DNA of 64,000 nt from Ophiodon elongatus (GCA_016806645.1 JACSYO010002130.1:326501-390500), one strand, 5' to 3'; positions 10,966 through 24,439 are shown, counted from the first letter of the stretch. Program-made: numbers and translations. The notes: generated by a model from the sequence alone, not told the origin.

Positions 10966-12956
10966 AAATTAAACACACAGTATGTTTCCAAGGAAAGACT
11001 GCGAGGCAACATCTACAAAAGTCCTTCCTGTCATATTACGCCAGACATCTCCGGGTAAATCTAATTGCACAATACGTGACTGAGCCTGTATTGCTTCACT
11101 GGAAGTGAAGTAGGGATTGAGACCTGCCCATAAACCGCTGACAACACTGATGACAGCTTGACGAGCTGAGAAACATTGGCAGCAGGAGCCCACACCTGTC
11201 GAGTCCTCCTATACAATATCAGGAGGACTTTTTTCCCCAGAGACCAACTCCCTCCTCACCAGAAACACTGCACCTGCATCCAGTCCGGTGTTCCACCTCA
11301 CCACTCATTTATTCTTCCCCACATTGGCTTCCTTTAGTACATCACATCCAGATCAAGGCCTCTATAAGGCACTGACAACAACGGCTTCTTCTCACCTCAG
11401 AGCCATAATCAAACCCTACACTCCTCAAACCCTACACTCCTGCCTCTGGACCTTCGGACCCACATGCTAGCACCTATTCATAATTAATTTTCTAAAGAAA
11501 AACCCAACAAAAAACAATAACTATGGTTTTGGTTTTGAAAAATAAAAATGCAATGTTGAACCTTGAAGAAGTACTTATTACTTCTCTTCTGAGCTTTCAA
11601 CCGCATCTCATGGTCTTCACCAGCAGATGGAGCTGATTCAGTCACTATGTCACCTAAAAATGTGACATCTTGGTCAAATGCGGTGGGATTGTTGTCACCC
11701 TCTCTCGGTCCAATTATGGTCTTTGGTGTAAGCTCCATTTACTGATGATGAGATCCAGTCGAAAGCTCAGCGGACCTGAGAATTGAGATTCTTTTGCCAC
11801 ACAAGTTGTAACTTGTTTGTTTGGAAGAGATGCTGATGAACATAACTGTGGACATGTAAACATAAAAAAACACTAAAATACTGGTTAACCACATAAGACC
11901 ACAAATTTCATACAAAATGTTAAAAAAAACATGAACAACAATTGTTTCTTGCCTTAGTGTTAATAAGTTGATATATGTGTATTATCTTCTGTACAACTTT
12001 TACTGGGCTGTTAAAGTCCCTATATGGGTTTGTAAAGGTTCATTGCATTGGCAGGCGGAAAACTGCTGCTTCGTTGTAGTCAGTGCATCAGTATGGTTTT
12101 TAGTCTAAGTAGGACATCTAAAGGTTTGAACTGGTAATGCACCAGGATGTCTGTTTTACTTAGTCTCTTTTTCATTTGTTCCATTTTGCTGTGGCGTAGA
12201 ATCACAACACAGAAACTATTGATGTCGAGAGATGACACTCCCCATCTATCTCTATTTCCTGTGTACTTTCTACTATCTGCCATCAAATAAAGACATACAA
12301 TTATTGGTGGAATAATTATCCTTATGTTACCATTATATAGAAGGCAACAATATTATTGTCCCCATCATCAACTTTATCTGCATCCTCCTTCATGTCCAAC
12401 CAGACTAAACAGGGAAATGCTCTATTTATAGCTTGACTATTTCTGTGTATTTTTGGGTGTGAGAATTTGAACACTACCAATGTAAATATGGGGCGAGATA
12501 TGTTTACAGTACTTGAAACTGGATGAATTTATTTACACTATTTAAATTAAGTTGTTTACACTCCTTAATTTAAGTTATTTACACTATGTATACTTTCCCT
12601 TCAGAGTTCATATTTCAATGAGTGATGCACAGCTGCCATACTAGATATTAAGACTTTGAGGTAAAATGGATGCATATTGGCACCCATTATTATAAGTTAC
12701 GTAGCGGCTAAGTTAAAGCACTACTCAAGGTTTTTGTCTGACTGAAATGTAACACTGAATCCAATGATGAACACACAAAGAGATATCACAAAATTCTGCA
12801 TCACGTTGGAGCTTTTTCGTTTTGTGACACATTTACTGTTTTGCTTCCGTCTTCTATCATTAACTGCTGTGGATTTATTTTTTATGAAATGCCACTTAAA
12901 GCTTAACATGGACTTTTTGTGTAATTGGGTGCGGCTAATGCAAATACAGAAAAAGA
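10966..12956. other. Intergenic stretch upstream of the PARP14-like gene
   Basis: No coding exon, RNA gene or clearly identifiable element. Short open frames on both strands (for example 10969-11193 minus, 11484-11738 minus) have no domain signatures. Confidence 0.45.
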
Positions 12957-12968
12957 GAAAGTGAAACC
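12957..12968 (+). promoter_or_regulatory. Interferon-stimulated response element (ISRE) of the PARP14-like gene
   Basis: GAAAGTGAAACC matches the ISRE consensus GAAANNGAAAC and is preceded by further GA-rich sequence (AAAAAGA). It lies 92-103 bases upstream of the start codon at 13060, where interferon-inducible genes usually carry it. Regulation by ISGF3/IRF factors is inferred from the match and from the interferon induction known for PARP14-family genes. Confidence 0.7.
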
Positions 12969-13059
12969 AAATCTAACCACACATTAGTCCCTGAAGAGGT
13001 ACGGTTGTGTACTAAGAAGTTACTTATCAAACTTTTTTAAGATCAGAATTCAGGTAAAA

Positions 13060-16000
13060 ATGGACGAATACCAACATCCGTTGTTCTTTGAAGCGAAAGA
13101 TCTGACATCCAAAGACAAGGAGAAAATCAGGAGGCACTTTCAGAAAAAAAGAGATTCAGGTGGAGGTGATTGTGGGACGATCGAAAAAGCAGAAGGCAAC
13201 AGCTATAAAATCTGTTTCAAGGAAAAAGAAGGTAAGGTTTTTTTCCGGTGTGGAGTGCGTGACGCAGGATATTTTTAGCAGCGGAGTGTCGTTTATTCAC
13301 ACTATTTTGCCGGCTCTGGTTTCGACTTGTGTTACACTTGTCCCTCCATGTTTTCAGCAGCATTGCTGCTACGTTTCAGCCACTCATTGTTTGAGTTTTT
13401 CAAGGCGGCAGTGATTGACAGGTGATGACAGGTGGGGTGTGCCAGGTTGGGTCAAACCATCCTGATATGGGGGAGACTCTGGGTTTAAATGTAGGATTTT
13501 GTTGAGACCTTCAACTTTGTTTTTTACAGACCAGGAAAGAGTTTTGCAGAGGAAGTTTCACAACATCTCCCTTCCTTGTGGGGACATACGTCTGACAGTG
13601 AGCCGAACCATTTCACCACAGACCCCAGATCAGCCATCATGTAGCCAACCACAGGTGACTAAATATTATCCTCTTGGCATTTTCACTGACGCCGTCACGA
13701 TTGTGGTAAACACAAACATCCAAGCCAAATGATCTGGATAGACCAGTTTGATGAGATTTCTGAGCAGAGAGTCAACATCTGATGCTAAAAATATCACGTA
13801 TGTTGCAGTGCAGGCTGTTGTGATATTTTTTATGATACATTTTTACATATTATAAAATATCATCTATGTTTTTATCTCTTACATTACTACAAATTAATTG
13901 ATTTCTTTGATATTGCTTTTCTTCTTCAGACGTTCACTAAAGCAAACACAAAAAGCCTTGAGAAGATTTTCAAGCTCGACATTTTCCTCCTGTATTTCCT
14001 GAGAGACAGCCCTAAAGCAAATAAAGTCTTACAGAAGCAACTCTCTTCTATTGGCTGCACGGTGGAGTTGGATTTTGACGAAGAGGAGGCAGTGGTTAGG
14101 GGGGATATTGAGAAGGGCCCCGGAGGAGCCTTCGGTGCGGCAGAGAAATGGGAAACGCAGGTGGATCGGGTCTTCATCGATCTTATTGAGAGCTACCTCT
14201 GCTATCACGTGGTTGAGCCAAAACAAGCCAAAATCCTACAGCAGGACATGTCCTTCGTGATAGATGATATCAAAGTGTACAAAGAGAGCGGTTATGTTGT
14301 GGTTGTCGGACCGGTTGAGGCTGTGAATGAGAGGATTTCATCCCTGGAAAAGAGCTTGCCAACACGGAAGGAATTACCAATTGGGGAAAACAAGTTCAAA
14401 CTGGTAGAAGAAGAGTTCAGTCGAGAAATGCGTGCGCATTACCGAGAAGTAAAAATCATCAAAGGGCGCACTAAGCTCACCTTGGAGGGCCCTGACAAGG
14501 AGGTGCAGCCAGGAGCCGCGAAACTTGAAGAACTTATCAAAAAGGTGAAGAAAAGAAGAGTTAAGTTCTGCACACCTTTAATGAACTTTATAGCATCCAG
14601 TGATGTCATCGCCAAGTATGAGGCTCGCTTCCATCAGAGCCTCAGAAATCCTGTTTCCCTCGAGGCGGAGTCCGACCTGGTCCTGGCCAGTTTGTCCTCT
14701 GATGCTCTGGATGAGGCGGAGGCAGCGGTGCAGAGAGACCTTACTGTGGACAATGTGTCGCTGCAGGGAGCTGCAGCCGTACCTCCAGACCTAGCCATCG
14801 TTAAGGAAATCCTCAACACAGCCAAGAACAAGGCAAACTCTCGAGAGCTCAGAGTGGAAGTCAGCTTCATCCCAGGACCCAGTGGAACCGCAAAATCCGA
14901 AGTACGATTGGTGGGCTACAGTGAAAATGTGAACACGCTCAAAGAGGTTCTGCATGAATACCAGATGAACCAAGCCAGGACACAAGAAACGCTGAGCCTA
15001 CCACATCCTGAACTGCTCGACTGTTTTGATAAATTTTTAAACCTGATTGGCATGAAGCAGACCGAGGTGACCCTAAAGACCTCCCCATTCCCATTCCCGT
15101 GTGTGCTTGTGTCTGGTCCCCGTCGTCTGGTCCAGGAGACCCAGCAGGACCTCATCTCAGCTCAAGCCTGTCTGATGTCAGACACGTTAGTTCTAGATGG
15201 ACCAGGGGCTCAACGGTACTTCCAAGCAGAAGGTAGAGTGGGCAAGGAGCTGGTAGAGAGCTCCTGTCAGGTTCTTATCAGGGAAAAGCAAAGTGTGCAG
15301 TCCCCAAATGTGGAAACTAAACCACGAAGCAACAGCAGCTCCAGCAGCTTCGCCGGCAGCTTCGCCGGCAGAACCATGAGCTTAGCACCCCAACCTATCC
15401 ACAGCAGCACTGTTGGGAGTATTGCAGTCAACAAGACAAGAGTGGAGATCAAGCTTGGCAGTTTGGAGGATCAGCAGGTTTGACAATTTCTGTTCTACTT
15501 TATATTATATCATACAGGAGCAATGCAGCCACTCACATTGTTTTCACTTCACCTTCTTTCCACAGGTGAATGTGTTAGTGGTCCCCATGCTCAACAGGCA
15601 ACTAACTTCTACTAAAATTGGTAAAGGCCTGTTGAGTAAAGCCGGGAATGCAATCAAGTCAAACTTTGACGGGATGGCAGCGAATGGTACCCTCGTCCCT
15701 GGTGATGTTCTGCAGGTCAGAGCGCCGCCATCTCTGGGCTGCTCCAAGCTCTTCTTCATTGAGTGCTTGCCGTGGGATGGAGACAGAAGCCGCAGTGTGC
15801 AGGTAAAGTTAAATACTTCAGAAGTTTTGAACACACTATGGGTGAGAGCCAAAGAACAAGCACTTTGAAGAGTACTGTCGGCTAACAGGCAAGGTAACTA
15901 TCTTATCAAACACACTGTATGCGCTAGTATTTTGAACATGGAACTTGTAGCCTTGTGCATTTTTCAGGGCGCTTTAGTTAAAACCTCTCTTTTTACTAAT

Positions 16001-19000
16001 TGTCAATAATGGATAAAACAAGACTTTCATCTGCTTAAACAAAACACAAAGATACAAGCTACCACAGATGACCCCAGAAGATTTGTTCTAAATAATAGAT
16101 ACAAAAAATGTTCAATGTATAGACAACATTACAGTGAAAATATCTTGAATATCTTATTAATATCAAAAAAGAAATTGAGAAATAAAAAAAATATATATAT
16201 ATATAGGATGGAGAAAAAAAGAAAAAGAAAAGAAATTACCATAAAAATGTGTTACTCAGATTGCAGTAGTTTTTTCAAAGATGTCAAGAAGTGGTGAAAC
16301 ATGTTGTAAAATGTACTCCCTGTTCCCTTGATAGTAAAACAGATTTCCTCTAGATTCACACAGGACATAATGTCTCTAATTCAGTGTGAGTGGGAAGGAG
16401 GGGTGGAATACTTAAGTAAAATAATACTGACCTTGACCACCAAATTCTAATCGGTTCAACCTTGAGTGCAAGTGCAAAATATCGCGTTCACTAGAATGGA
16501 CTGTGGTTATTTTACTTTTAGTTAACGTTAGCTTACTTCACACATTTTAGAAAGCAATGTACAATGACGGAAAAACTTTTGAAAACACAGAGGAAATGTC
16601 TGATTTTTGTTTTCCAGGTGCTTAGCGATAAGCTGAAGAGGTGTTTGGACCTTTGTGTACAACAGGGCTTTTGCTCAGTGGCCTTCCCCATTATCGGACC
16701 TGGAATTGTGTTGAAATACCCGCTGAGAGAAGCCATTCAAGTGCTAACTGACAACATTCGCCAGTTTGGATTAACTGCATCCTCTGGGTCTCTCTCCACC
16801 ATCCACATCGTCATTAAACCAGACTATCCCGACTCTAAGGAGGTGGCTATGAACACTCAACAATTGGTTTGTACTATGCGTGCATGTATGAATCATTGAT
16901 TGATTAATGCCACCGTTTTTATTTACAGTGCTACCATGAGGTCTACAGGCATCTCAGCTTAAATATGAACCAGGGAGGCCAAGGTAATCTGCTTAGACTA
17001 CTTTGAATAACTGTTTATTAAAAATATAGCAACTCATTTGTAACCTTTAAAATATATTTTAAAGTATGTATTCAATTGCAATTCAATATATAGTTATGAG
17101 CTTAAATATCAGACATATATATATATATATTGTGACCTTTCTTCCTCTTAGCGATCTTCAGGTCCCTCACCAGTGACCTTGATGACATCACAATGGCAGT
17201 GGGAGGCGGGGTTAAACTGCAGCTGGTGTTTGGTGACATCACTAATGAGACTACAGATGCTGTTGTGAACTCGACCGACTTCATTAATTTTCAGAATGGT
17301 GAGTGAGAGCTGAGGATGACTTTGGTGATCAAGTGACATTTTCATCTAGTGTCACCAGCATGTCAAAGTTTTCAATCATTCATTAAAATGTCTCAACATC
17401 TTCTCATTCGATTGATACAAAATTTGGTACAGACAAATGACCTTGGTGAACCCTTGACTTTCCCTTTAGTGCTGCCATGAGACATTTATGTCCGTAGTAA
17501 CGGCAGATATTTAACAGTGACTGTACAGGCAGCGCTTTGCAGCCATTGTTAGGTTGTAATAATATAGTATGACTTAGACTTGTAAATAAGGAATGTCTAT
17601 GTATAAATTACGATACTTAAAAAGGATAATTAATAAGAAATAGCAAGCCTTACGACAAGGTGTATGCGTAACATAGCAGAAAGCCACATTGAGTTTTTTA
17701 CTTAGACTTAGTTCAGCTATGCATGGAATGAGATAGAGAGAGGGGGTTGAAGCGACTGAGGCCACTAACATAAACACCAAGGGCAATAAAACAACTCCAC
17801 TTGAGGGGGGTTGATGCGCTCAACTATATGAGAGGGAGGAGAGATGACTTCAAGTGCCGGTAAGCCTGGAGGAGGCGATGCACTGGCTTTAAACCAACCG
17901 AAATCATCGATTCTACTACCATAAAACTTTAACTAAATCCACGCTGTAAAACTGAGCCAATGAGAGGCGACGATGCACATTTTTACTGGACTATATTATC
18001 AAATGTACTGGTCAGTTCGAGGCTCTCTTAGGTCAATGCGCACAGACAGATAACTTTCTTCAGGCTGCTCTTCAGGCAACTGTTGAAAGGCTGTGGACCG
18101 CCGTTGGCTTATGAACCCTCAGCTGAGGATTATGCACTATATTGCCAACTGTTATTAAATTGATTTTTATTATAACCTACTGAATCCAGAAATTCTCTTC
18201 CAAGTCCGCCCAAAGATCTTGAACCTTATCACCATGCAGTTGTAAAAAAAACTTTTTTATAAAGTCAGAAGCTACACTGAAGATCTTAAAATGCGTGACA
18301 ACGTATAACTTTATTCTACAGATGGAGTGTGCAAAGACATCTTAACCGTAGCTGGACCAGCGGTGGAGGCTGAACTCAGAGCAGGTGAGGAAAAGAGGAC
18401 CAGATCGACATTTACAAGCAACACAAAACCAATCTAAGGGCATCAGCTTCTACAGCTTCTTACTCGTCTCGTCTGTTGTGTCTTGTGCAGCAAAATGGAC
18501 CCGAGGAGATGTTTTTGTATCCCAGTCTGGATCGTTCCCCTGTTCAGCCCTTTTTCACGTCTGTGGTGAAAAGGATGTCGTCCTCATTGAACAACTGGTG
18601 CGTCGCATCGTTGATTATTGTGAAACGTTTAGTTTCAAGTCTGTCGCCATTCCTGCGATCTGTGCTGGTGAGTATTTTGTCAGATGTTATAGATGTTTAA
18701 TTAAAAAAAAAAAAAAACACACACACACTAAATGTAAATGTTGTCTTTTTTGTCAGTTTTAAAAATGTAATTCTCTTGCAGGAGTTGGTGAGTTGGACCC
18801 TGGTGTCGTGGCAGGTGCCATCCTCCAAGGGGTCCGGGCGGCCACTTCGTCCACTCCTCTTAAGTGTCTCACTGACATCCGCATCGTCCTGATTAAAATT
18901 AAAGTCTTCTTGGCCTTTAAAGACGAAGCAATGCAAATGTTTCCCACTGCCGTAATCAACAGAGGTGATTCACAAATGGCGTTCTTCTTTCGTGATTGCT

Positions 19001-22000
19001 TAGAAATCAGTCTCTTTTAATCATGATTATATCATTTTGTTGAAATTTCCACTGATTGCTATCGTTTGATCCATCTTGCAGTGTCAGCACCTCAGTTGCC
19101 TCCTGTACAACCACAACAGCCCCCTTTGACGGGGAGCGTGGATCTCCACATCCTCTGTACCAGCTCTGCAAGTCAGCAGTCCGTCTTCTGGTTCCTGGGT
19201 CTCTCCAGAGACGATGTTGACGATGCCATGACGAAGCTGAAGGATCTGTATCACGCTCAGTGCTCCACTCAAACCTTCAAGAAGGAGGAGCTGGCGGGCC
19301 TCACCCAGGACGACATGAAGGACCTGAAGCAGCTGGTGGAGACCGAGGGTCTGTACATGCAGACGGACCAGGTGGGCCGGGGCACCTTAACTTTGAGCGG
19401 GTTAAAAGACGGGGTCAACAGGGTGATGCAGATGATTAACGCCTCCCTGCATGGCAGCCTCAAAAGAGAGGTGAGAGTCAGGGAGGAGGAGGATCTCTTC
19501 ACCCGGGTGGCTTGGTGCATTCTGGATCATGGCGGTAACTGGGAGAGACTCCCCAAAACAGCCAATCACGAACTGGAGAATAATGATGTAGCAGGAGGGA
19601 TAATTGACACACGGGGCACCCAGTGGTCCGTGGATCTACAGAGGACGGAGGGCACAAGTCGATTAACTGGACAGAGAGCGGTGCTGAAGCGACTGGAGCA
19701 TCTCTCAGGTGAGATATCACATGGTCTTCATCGGCAGGAGTTTGCCCTGTTGTCATGGAGATTTAGACTCTCAAATGAATTTCTTGTCTGTGCGCTTTTA
19801 AGACTTTTTGGTCCACGTCGATTTCAAAATTGAGTTTCGAAGCAAAAAATAAAACATGTTTATATTATACTTGAATTAAGAAAACATTATACACAAATAT
19901 AAAGAAAAGTGCTGCCAGTAAAAAATCTGTTGCTGCAGAGTAATGATTTGCAATTTCTTTTTGCACATAAATCAACATGCAAATTGATACTGATTTATCT
20001 ATAAATACTATTCATGTATGCCAGCGTGTTGGTTGGGCTCCATTTACAAGTAAGGATTTTGATATCATTGTAACTGACAAAATGTTGGAGTGTTAAACAT
20101 GTAGTTTAAGAAATAAAGCACATTTACTCTAGAGAGTATTTTCTTACCATTTTGTCCTCCCAACTTATTTCAGACTTCATGTTCCCTCTGTACTGGGACA
20201 ACATGGCCGCCGATGAAGCTTTCAAGAAGGTTAACCTGCAGCCGTCCTCTGCAGAGTACCGAACAGTGAAGGAGGCCTTCAAACGAACTGTCAAGAAGAC
20301 TGTGATGAAGGTGGGCAGCTTTAATAGCCATTGTCTTCTATATGAATGAAGCTTTTACTTAACACATTTATTTACATATAGTGTAATGAACACAATGCAT
20401 TTGAAAAGTAATTTACATCCTTCCAAGGTAAATTCTGCAGCTCCTTATTTTCTTGTTTTTGTTTCATCTCTTGACAGATTGAGCGCTTACAGAATGTCCA
20501 TCTGCGACGCGCCTATGAAGCACAGAAGAAGCAGATCTCTGATAAGAACAAACAGCAGGGTGGAGCGGGTGAAAGGTTTCTGTACCACGGGACGACTCAG
20601 AACAACTGTGACTCCATCATGAAAACCGGGTTCAACAGGAGATTTTCTGGGCAGAACGGTAAATATCTTCGAGTAGTCTTTGCTTCAGTGATGTCGGATC
20701 AGAATGTGGCTGCTTACATGTCCTCCACTCCTTTCTATTCATTCAGAGCAAATCCCTGCTGTTTTAAAAAGCATCACTTCCTACCGTATGAAGTGAGGGA
20801 CCTGTTTATAAGAGTTTAGAGGAGAGAATGTTTGTTGACCTATGGACTGGGGATTGGTTATTAGTAGTTTTCAGGTGGTGACAGAGTTCAATCAGGAGGT
20901 ACCTATGTAGAGTTGAACAATAATTTATTATAATTGCATAATATTTGAATAGTGCAAAGTCTTTGGTGATTGGACTCCATCCAGAATTAGGATAAGCAAG
21001 GGGTAGGGATGCTGATATCTGCTAAAGCAGAATCCCCCCTGGAGTCCAGACACTGGTGGTGGTGGTGGTGAAGAGGGAAGTTGCTGTAACTTGATGATGA
21101 ATGAGGAGCAGGGCTGATGCAGATTGGAGGAGCCTGGGGTGGAGGAGGGTTGCATCTGTTTTGAGCTGAAATGACAACTGACAGTTGCAGAGAGGAGAAC
21201 CTATTTAAAAGTTTGACAACAACGATGTGATTGGCTTAAGGAAACTGCGCAGAATCTGATTGGTTAATTTAAAGTGCACACCCCCCAATCAGCTGATGGA
21301 GTAATGGCAGGGAGAATTAGAGACTGAGATTATGAATGACAAAGAGTGTGGCATGTGTCTTCCTGACTGAACTTCTGCTTGAACTTCATTAGGCTCGTAG
21401 GTATTTATACATTGAGGACTCTGAGATTGAGTGTTACATTGTACAGTTGAAACTTACACATGATTGGTACCGATTCTATATTTAAATTTTAAAAAACAAA
21501 CTTTAGGCCAACACTAAAAGGACGTTCACGTAGGGAAATAAAAGATGACAGAAAATTTCATTTGAAAGTTGTACAGACTTTTCTTTTGGTGTACGGTTGG
21601 AATTTTCCGAGGACGATGTGGATTCATGAACTCAGTGTCTCTAAAATCCTGGTACTGATTGAAAGCAACTATATTGACACTTATTTCTGTGAAAAACCGT
21701 CCTCACCAGAAAAATATTAGCATCGGTCATTTATTGAAAGGCTTAAAATGACCCACGCTTACGTTTTCCTGACCAGTTAGCTCTTAAGGTTTAGAGGTCA
21801 AAGTGTCTGTTGTTTGCATCCCGTCTCCAAGCAACAGTTTCTTAAACCATGATAATCTTTCCCCATCCAAGTAGTGTTAGTTGCCTAAACCAAACCAAAC
21901 CTATTATCTATAGACGTGGCGCTGTTGTTTCGTTATGAGGACTTGGTAATTGTCTATTTCCTCTTATTTTCAGCGACTTCATTCGGTCACGGAACCTACT

Positions 22001-22260
22001 TTGCCGTGAATGCCAGCTACTCAGCCCATCCCACCTACTCCAAGCCAGCTGATGACGGCTCCCAGTTAGTGTTTGTGGTGCAAGTCCTGACCGGCATCTA
22101 CACTCTGGGTAAGAGCGACATGAGGGTCCCTCCTGCTCGCGGTGACCAGAAGTCCCATGACCGCTACGACAGTGTGGTGGACAACATAAGCGACCCTAGC
22201 ATTTATGTAGTGTTCCATGACAACCAAGGGTACCCAGACTACCTCATCACCTTCATGTGA
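13060..22260 (+). CDS. parp14: PARP14-like mono-ADP-ribosyltransferase, 14 exons, 1387 aa
   Basis: Transfers single ADP-ribose units to proteins. Exons: 13060-13231, 13530-13654, 13930-15477, 15566-15802, 16618-16842, 16929-16983, 17152-17298, 18322-18384, 18491-18667, 18782-18964, 19082-19708, 20174-20310, 20478-20658, 21974-22260; phases all join, 1388 codons with stop. Residues 1-100 resemble an RNA-binding N-terminus. Exon 3 (100-615) is the long KH/RRM-like region. Macro-type domain 1 spans about 616-770 (VVPMLNRQLTSTKIGKGLL) and macro 2 about 789-977 (GDITNETTDAVVNSTDF). A WWE-like region lies in 978-1186, and the catalytic domain in 1187-1387. The catalytic triad reads His1269 (FLYHGTT), Tyr1301 (GHGTYF) and Ile1369 (PSIYVVFHDNQ): H-Y-I, the mono-transferase type. 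Mammalian PARP14 has three macrodomains and about 1800 residues, so this copy is shorter. Exon 3 has a weak donor (CAG|GTTTGA). The start ATG has A at -3. Poly(A) signal AATAAA at 22333-22338. Confidence 0.9.
17554..18235. mobile_element. Possible LTR-type insertion in PARP14-like intron 7
   Basis: The intron between exons 7 and 8 is over 1 kb, and this part differs in texture. It begins near TGTAATAATATAG, has a TATA-like CAACTATATGAGAGG (about 17820) and a late TTATTAAATTG signal, and ends near TTGAACCTTATCACC. That order resembles an LTR, but no second copy, target duplication or coding part is visible. It is also simply possible that this is intron DNA. A relative of the GGTCCCCAGAGGA repeat family lies just before it (17370-17500). 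Confidence 0.25.
20820..21900. other. Long final intron of the PARP14-like gene
   Basis: This intron separates catalytic exon 13 (with the active-site His) from exon 14 (with Tyr and Ile). It contains a short GGT repeat at about 21055-21072 and no other recognisable feature. Confidence 0.5.
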
Positions 22261-23576
22261 CTCGGAGGGAAAAGTGATGAATTTTACACTGTGCAAGTTG
22301 GACGAGTGTAGAAATATACGGAAAGTCCGCAGAATAAAGTAAAATATAAGCTTTGATTTTTTGATAGTTGTATTTTTGTGTATATTTACTTAAAAATATA
22401 GTTCTACAGAGTATATTTGAGAGTTAGTATTCCTCCAGGAATTCCTCCACTTTTGTTTTCCATGTTACTAAAATGTACTTGTGCTGAATTTGGAGACAGT
22501 TTTGAATTTGTTTTTGGAAATCAATGCTTTAGTGATGAGGTTGATATAAGTCAGTCATTGATGGTTGGTCTTTTTTGTATAACTTTTAGACTTGCACATG
22601 TTCATGAAGTTAAGATGGAATGATGCCAACCAATTATGAGCACACACTCACAGACGCACACTTCTGGGGAATACACTGTCACAAAATGATGCCGTTATTA
22701 ATCTTTTATTTGGTTGATACTTGCATTTGTTCTTACAAAAAAAGATGGGAACAAACAGAATTTATAGCTCGATATATAAAAAGGTGGAAAGTGCTCATTA
22801 GCAGAAACTTTAACAGTTACATAGTGGGAGTATATCTTGAAAATTAAGTTGAAGTTGCATTAATCAAAATGTTGTTTATTAAATGAAACAAAGCATCACA
22901 TGGGTAGCTCATATCTCATATCCACAAAAATAATTCTGTCAGCTTGTTTTTGTGTAATTCTGTCCCTAATGGCCAAAAAATTAATGGAGCTTTAAAAAAT
23001 AATAATAAAAAAAATTAAAATCACAGACTGTGCCTGAAATCCCTCACTATTTACTCCATAGTGCCATGCATTTACTTACTGCCTATTCATTTGAGTGTGT
23101 GAATTTGGGTGTGAAATTTCTGCACTACATATTGCTGTCACAAATTGAACAATGGAACAATAATTTGTTATTGTCAGAAATCTCTGTTTACCGCTCACTA
23201 TAGAGTAAAATATGGAGGGTCTTTATTGTCCTTGGCCCTCATTTAAATGATTAAATGAGGAGTGATGTTAAAGACAGCCATACTCACTGTGTACAGGTGT
23301 ACTTTTGAGTAATAAACAAAAACTTAAGTAGTAATCATACATTTTCAACCACAAATAAAGAGAATATCAATTAACGCTGCTTTTGGATACCTTTTTTTGT
23401 AGTATTTGGTGGCATCTAGCAGTGAGGTTGCAGATTGCAATGGACTGAAACTTCTCTTGTGTGCCAAGCTTGTAGGAGAACTACGGTGGCCGACACGAAA
23501 ACATGAGCGGCCCTCTCTAGAAGCAGTGTTTGGTTGGTCTGTTCTGGGATACTGTAGAAACATGGCGGTCAGCTCC
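22261..23576. other. 3' UTR and intergenic region after the PARP14-like gene
   Basis: The AATAAA at 22333-22338 marks a likely short 3' UTR. Beyond it the sequence is A+T rich with short open frames lacking domain features. No gene or element is recognised up to the TTAA at 23577. Confidence 0.45.
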
Positions 23577-23592
23577 TTAACACACCTGTGTT

Positions 23593-23945
23593 GTCCTCGG
23601 GTCACTCTGACCCGGCGGTGGTCACTCTGATCCGCATGCATATGTGTATGTATCCCAACCTGCCCGTTGACCTCAGGTCACTCTGACCCACGTGCATATG
23701 TGTATGTATCCCAACCCGCCCATTTCCTCGGGTCACAATGACGCGCATGCATATGTGTATGTATCCTATCCTGCCCGTTATCTCGGGTCACTCTGACCCG
23801 CATGCATATGTGTGTGTATATCCCCAAGCCTCCCGTTTTCCTTGGGTCAAAGTGACCTGCGTGCATATGTGCGTGTATCCCCAAGCCTCCTGTTGGCCTC
23901 AGGTCACAATGACCCGTAGCATGCAAATGTGTATGTATGTCAATT
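23593..23945 (+). repeat. Minisatellite, about 55-60 bp unit, 6 copies, with GGGTCA...TGACCC palindrome
   Basis: The unit contains CTCGGGTCACTCTGACCCGC followed by ATGCATATGTGTATGTATCC. The CATATG (or CAAATG) landmark recurs near 23638, 23695, 23750, 23805, 23864 and 23924. Each unit includes a short inverted repeat of GGGTCA. It seems to have grown from the subterminal part of the piggyBac-like element. Confidence 0.85.
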
Positions 23946-23949
23946 ATAT

Positions 23950-24275
23950 ATTAAATTTGTAAGTTGTGAGTTGGGGCTGTACAAAATGAATTGCATTGAA
24001 TTGAATGGACTTGAATATATCGATGGCCGAAGAACAAAACCTCCTATCTGAAAAATTTATTTTTTTGAGAATATAAAAAAAAACTTGTTATTTTCCTTGC
24101 AGAATGCTATTTGTTATGGATACCCAATACATAATACAAAATACGTGCATATGTGTGTGTTTGTACATCTCTATTATATTTTAAGCCCTCTGAGTTAACT
24201 TTGTAAGTTGTAAGTTCGGCCTAAACAGAATTAATTGAATTGAATTGAATTGAATTGAATTGAATTGACTTGAAT
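23950..24275 (+). repeat. Two related element tails ending in (GAATT)n
   Basis: Two stretches, 23950-24015 and 24176-24275, share TTTGTAAGTTGTnAGTT, then GGC..TA.ACA, then runs of TTGAATTGAA. The second ends in seven GAATT units (about 24235-24268). This resembles the 3' tail of a non-LTR retroelement with a pentanucleotide end. The insertion splits the piggyBac relic. Confidence 0.55.
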
Positions 24276-24283
24276 ATATATCC

Positions 24284-24439
24284 CTCCCGCTGTCCTGGGG
24301 CCACTCCGCCGCCACCGCCGCCACTGTGCGACCCGGGGCAAGTAAGCGGAAGAGTAAAACACACACTGTGTGCTACTGGTGTAAGACACACATCTGCAAA
24401 GGCTGTGCACTCCAATACTGTCCTGCATGTGCATGCTAA
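24284..24439 (+). pseudogene. piggyBac transposase C-terminal cysteine-rich tail (remnant)
   Basis: The frame ends in a stop at 24437-24439. The last residues include HTVCYWCKTHICKGC and end YCPACAC: a cysteine/histidine pattern (C-x2-C, C-x2-C, C-x2-C) typical of the zinc-binding domain that ends piggyBac transposases and binds terminal-repeat DNA. The DDD catalytic part is absent; a GAATT repeat and an unrelated tail replace it immediately upstream. No intact protein is encoded. Confidence 0.7.

Noticed and set aside
10447..11193. Minus-strand open frames of 96 and 74 codons
   Set aside because: They overlap the plus-strand LINE remnant and adjoining intergenic DNA and carry no motif.
23593..23945. 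CRISPR-like array of repeats and spacers
   Set aside because: Whole units of 55-60 bases repeat, including the would-be spacers; it is a minisatellite in a eukaryotic transposon relic.
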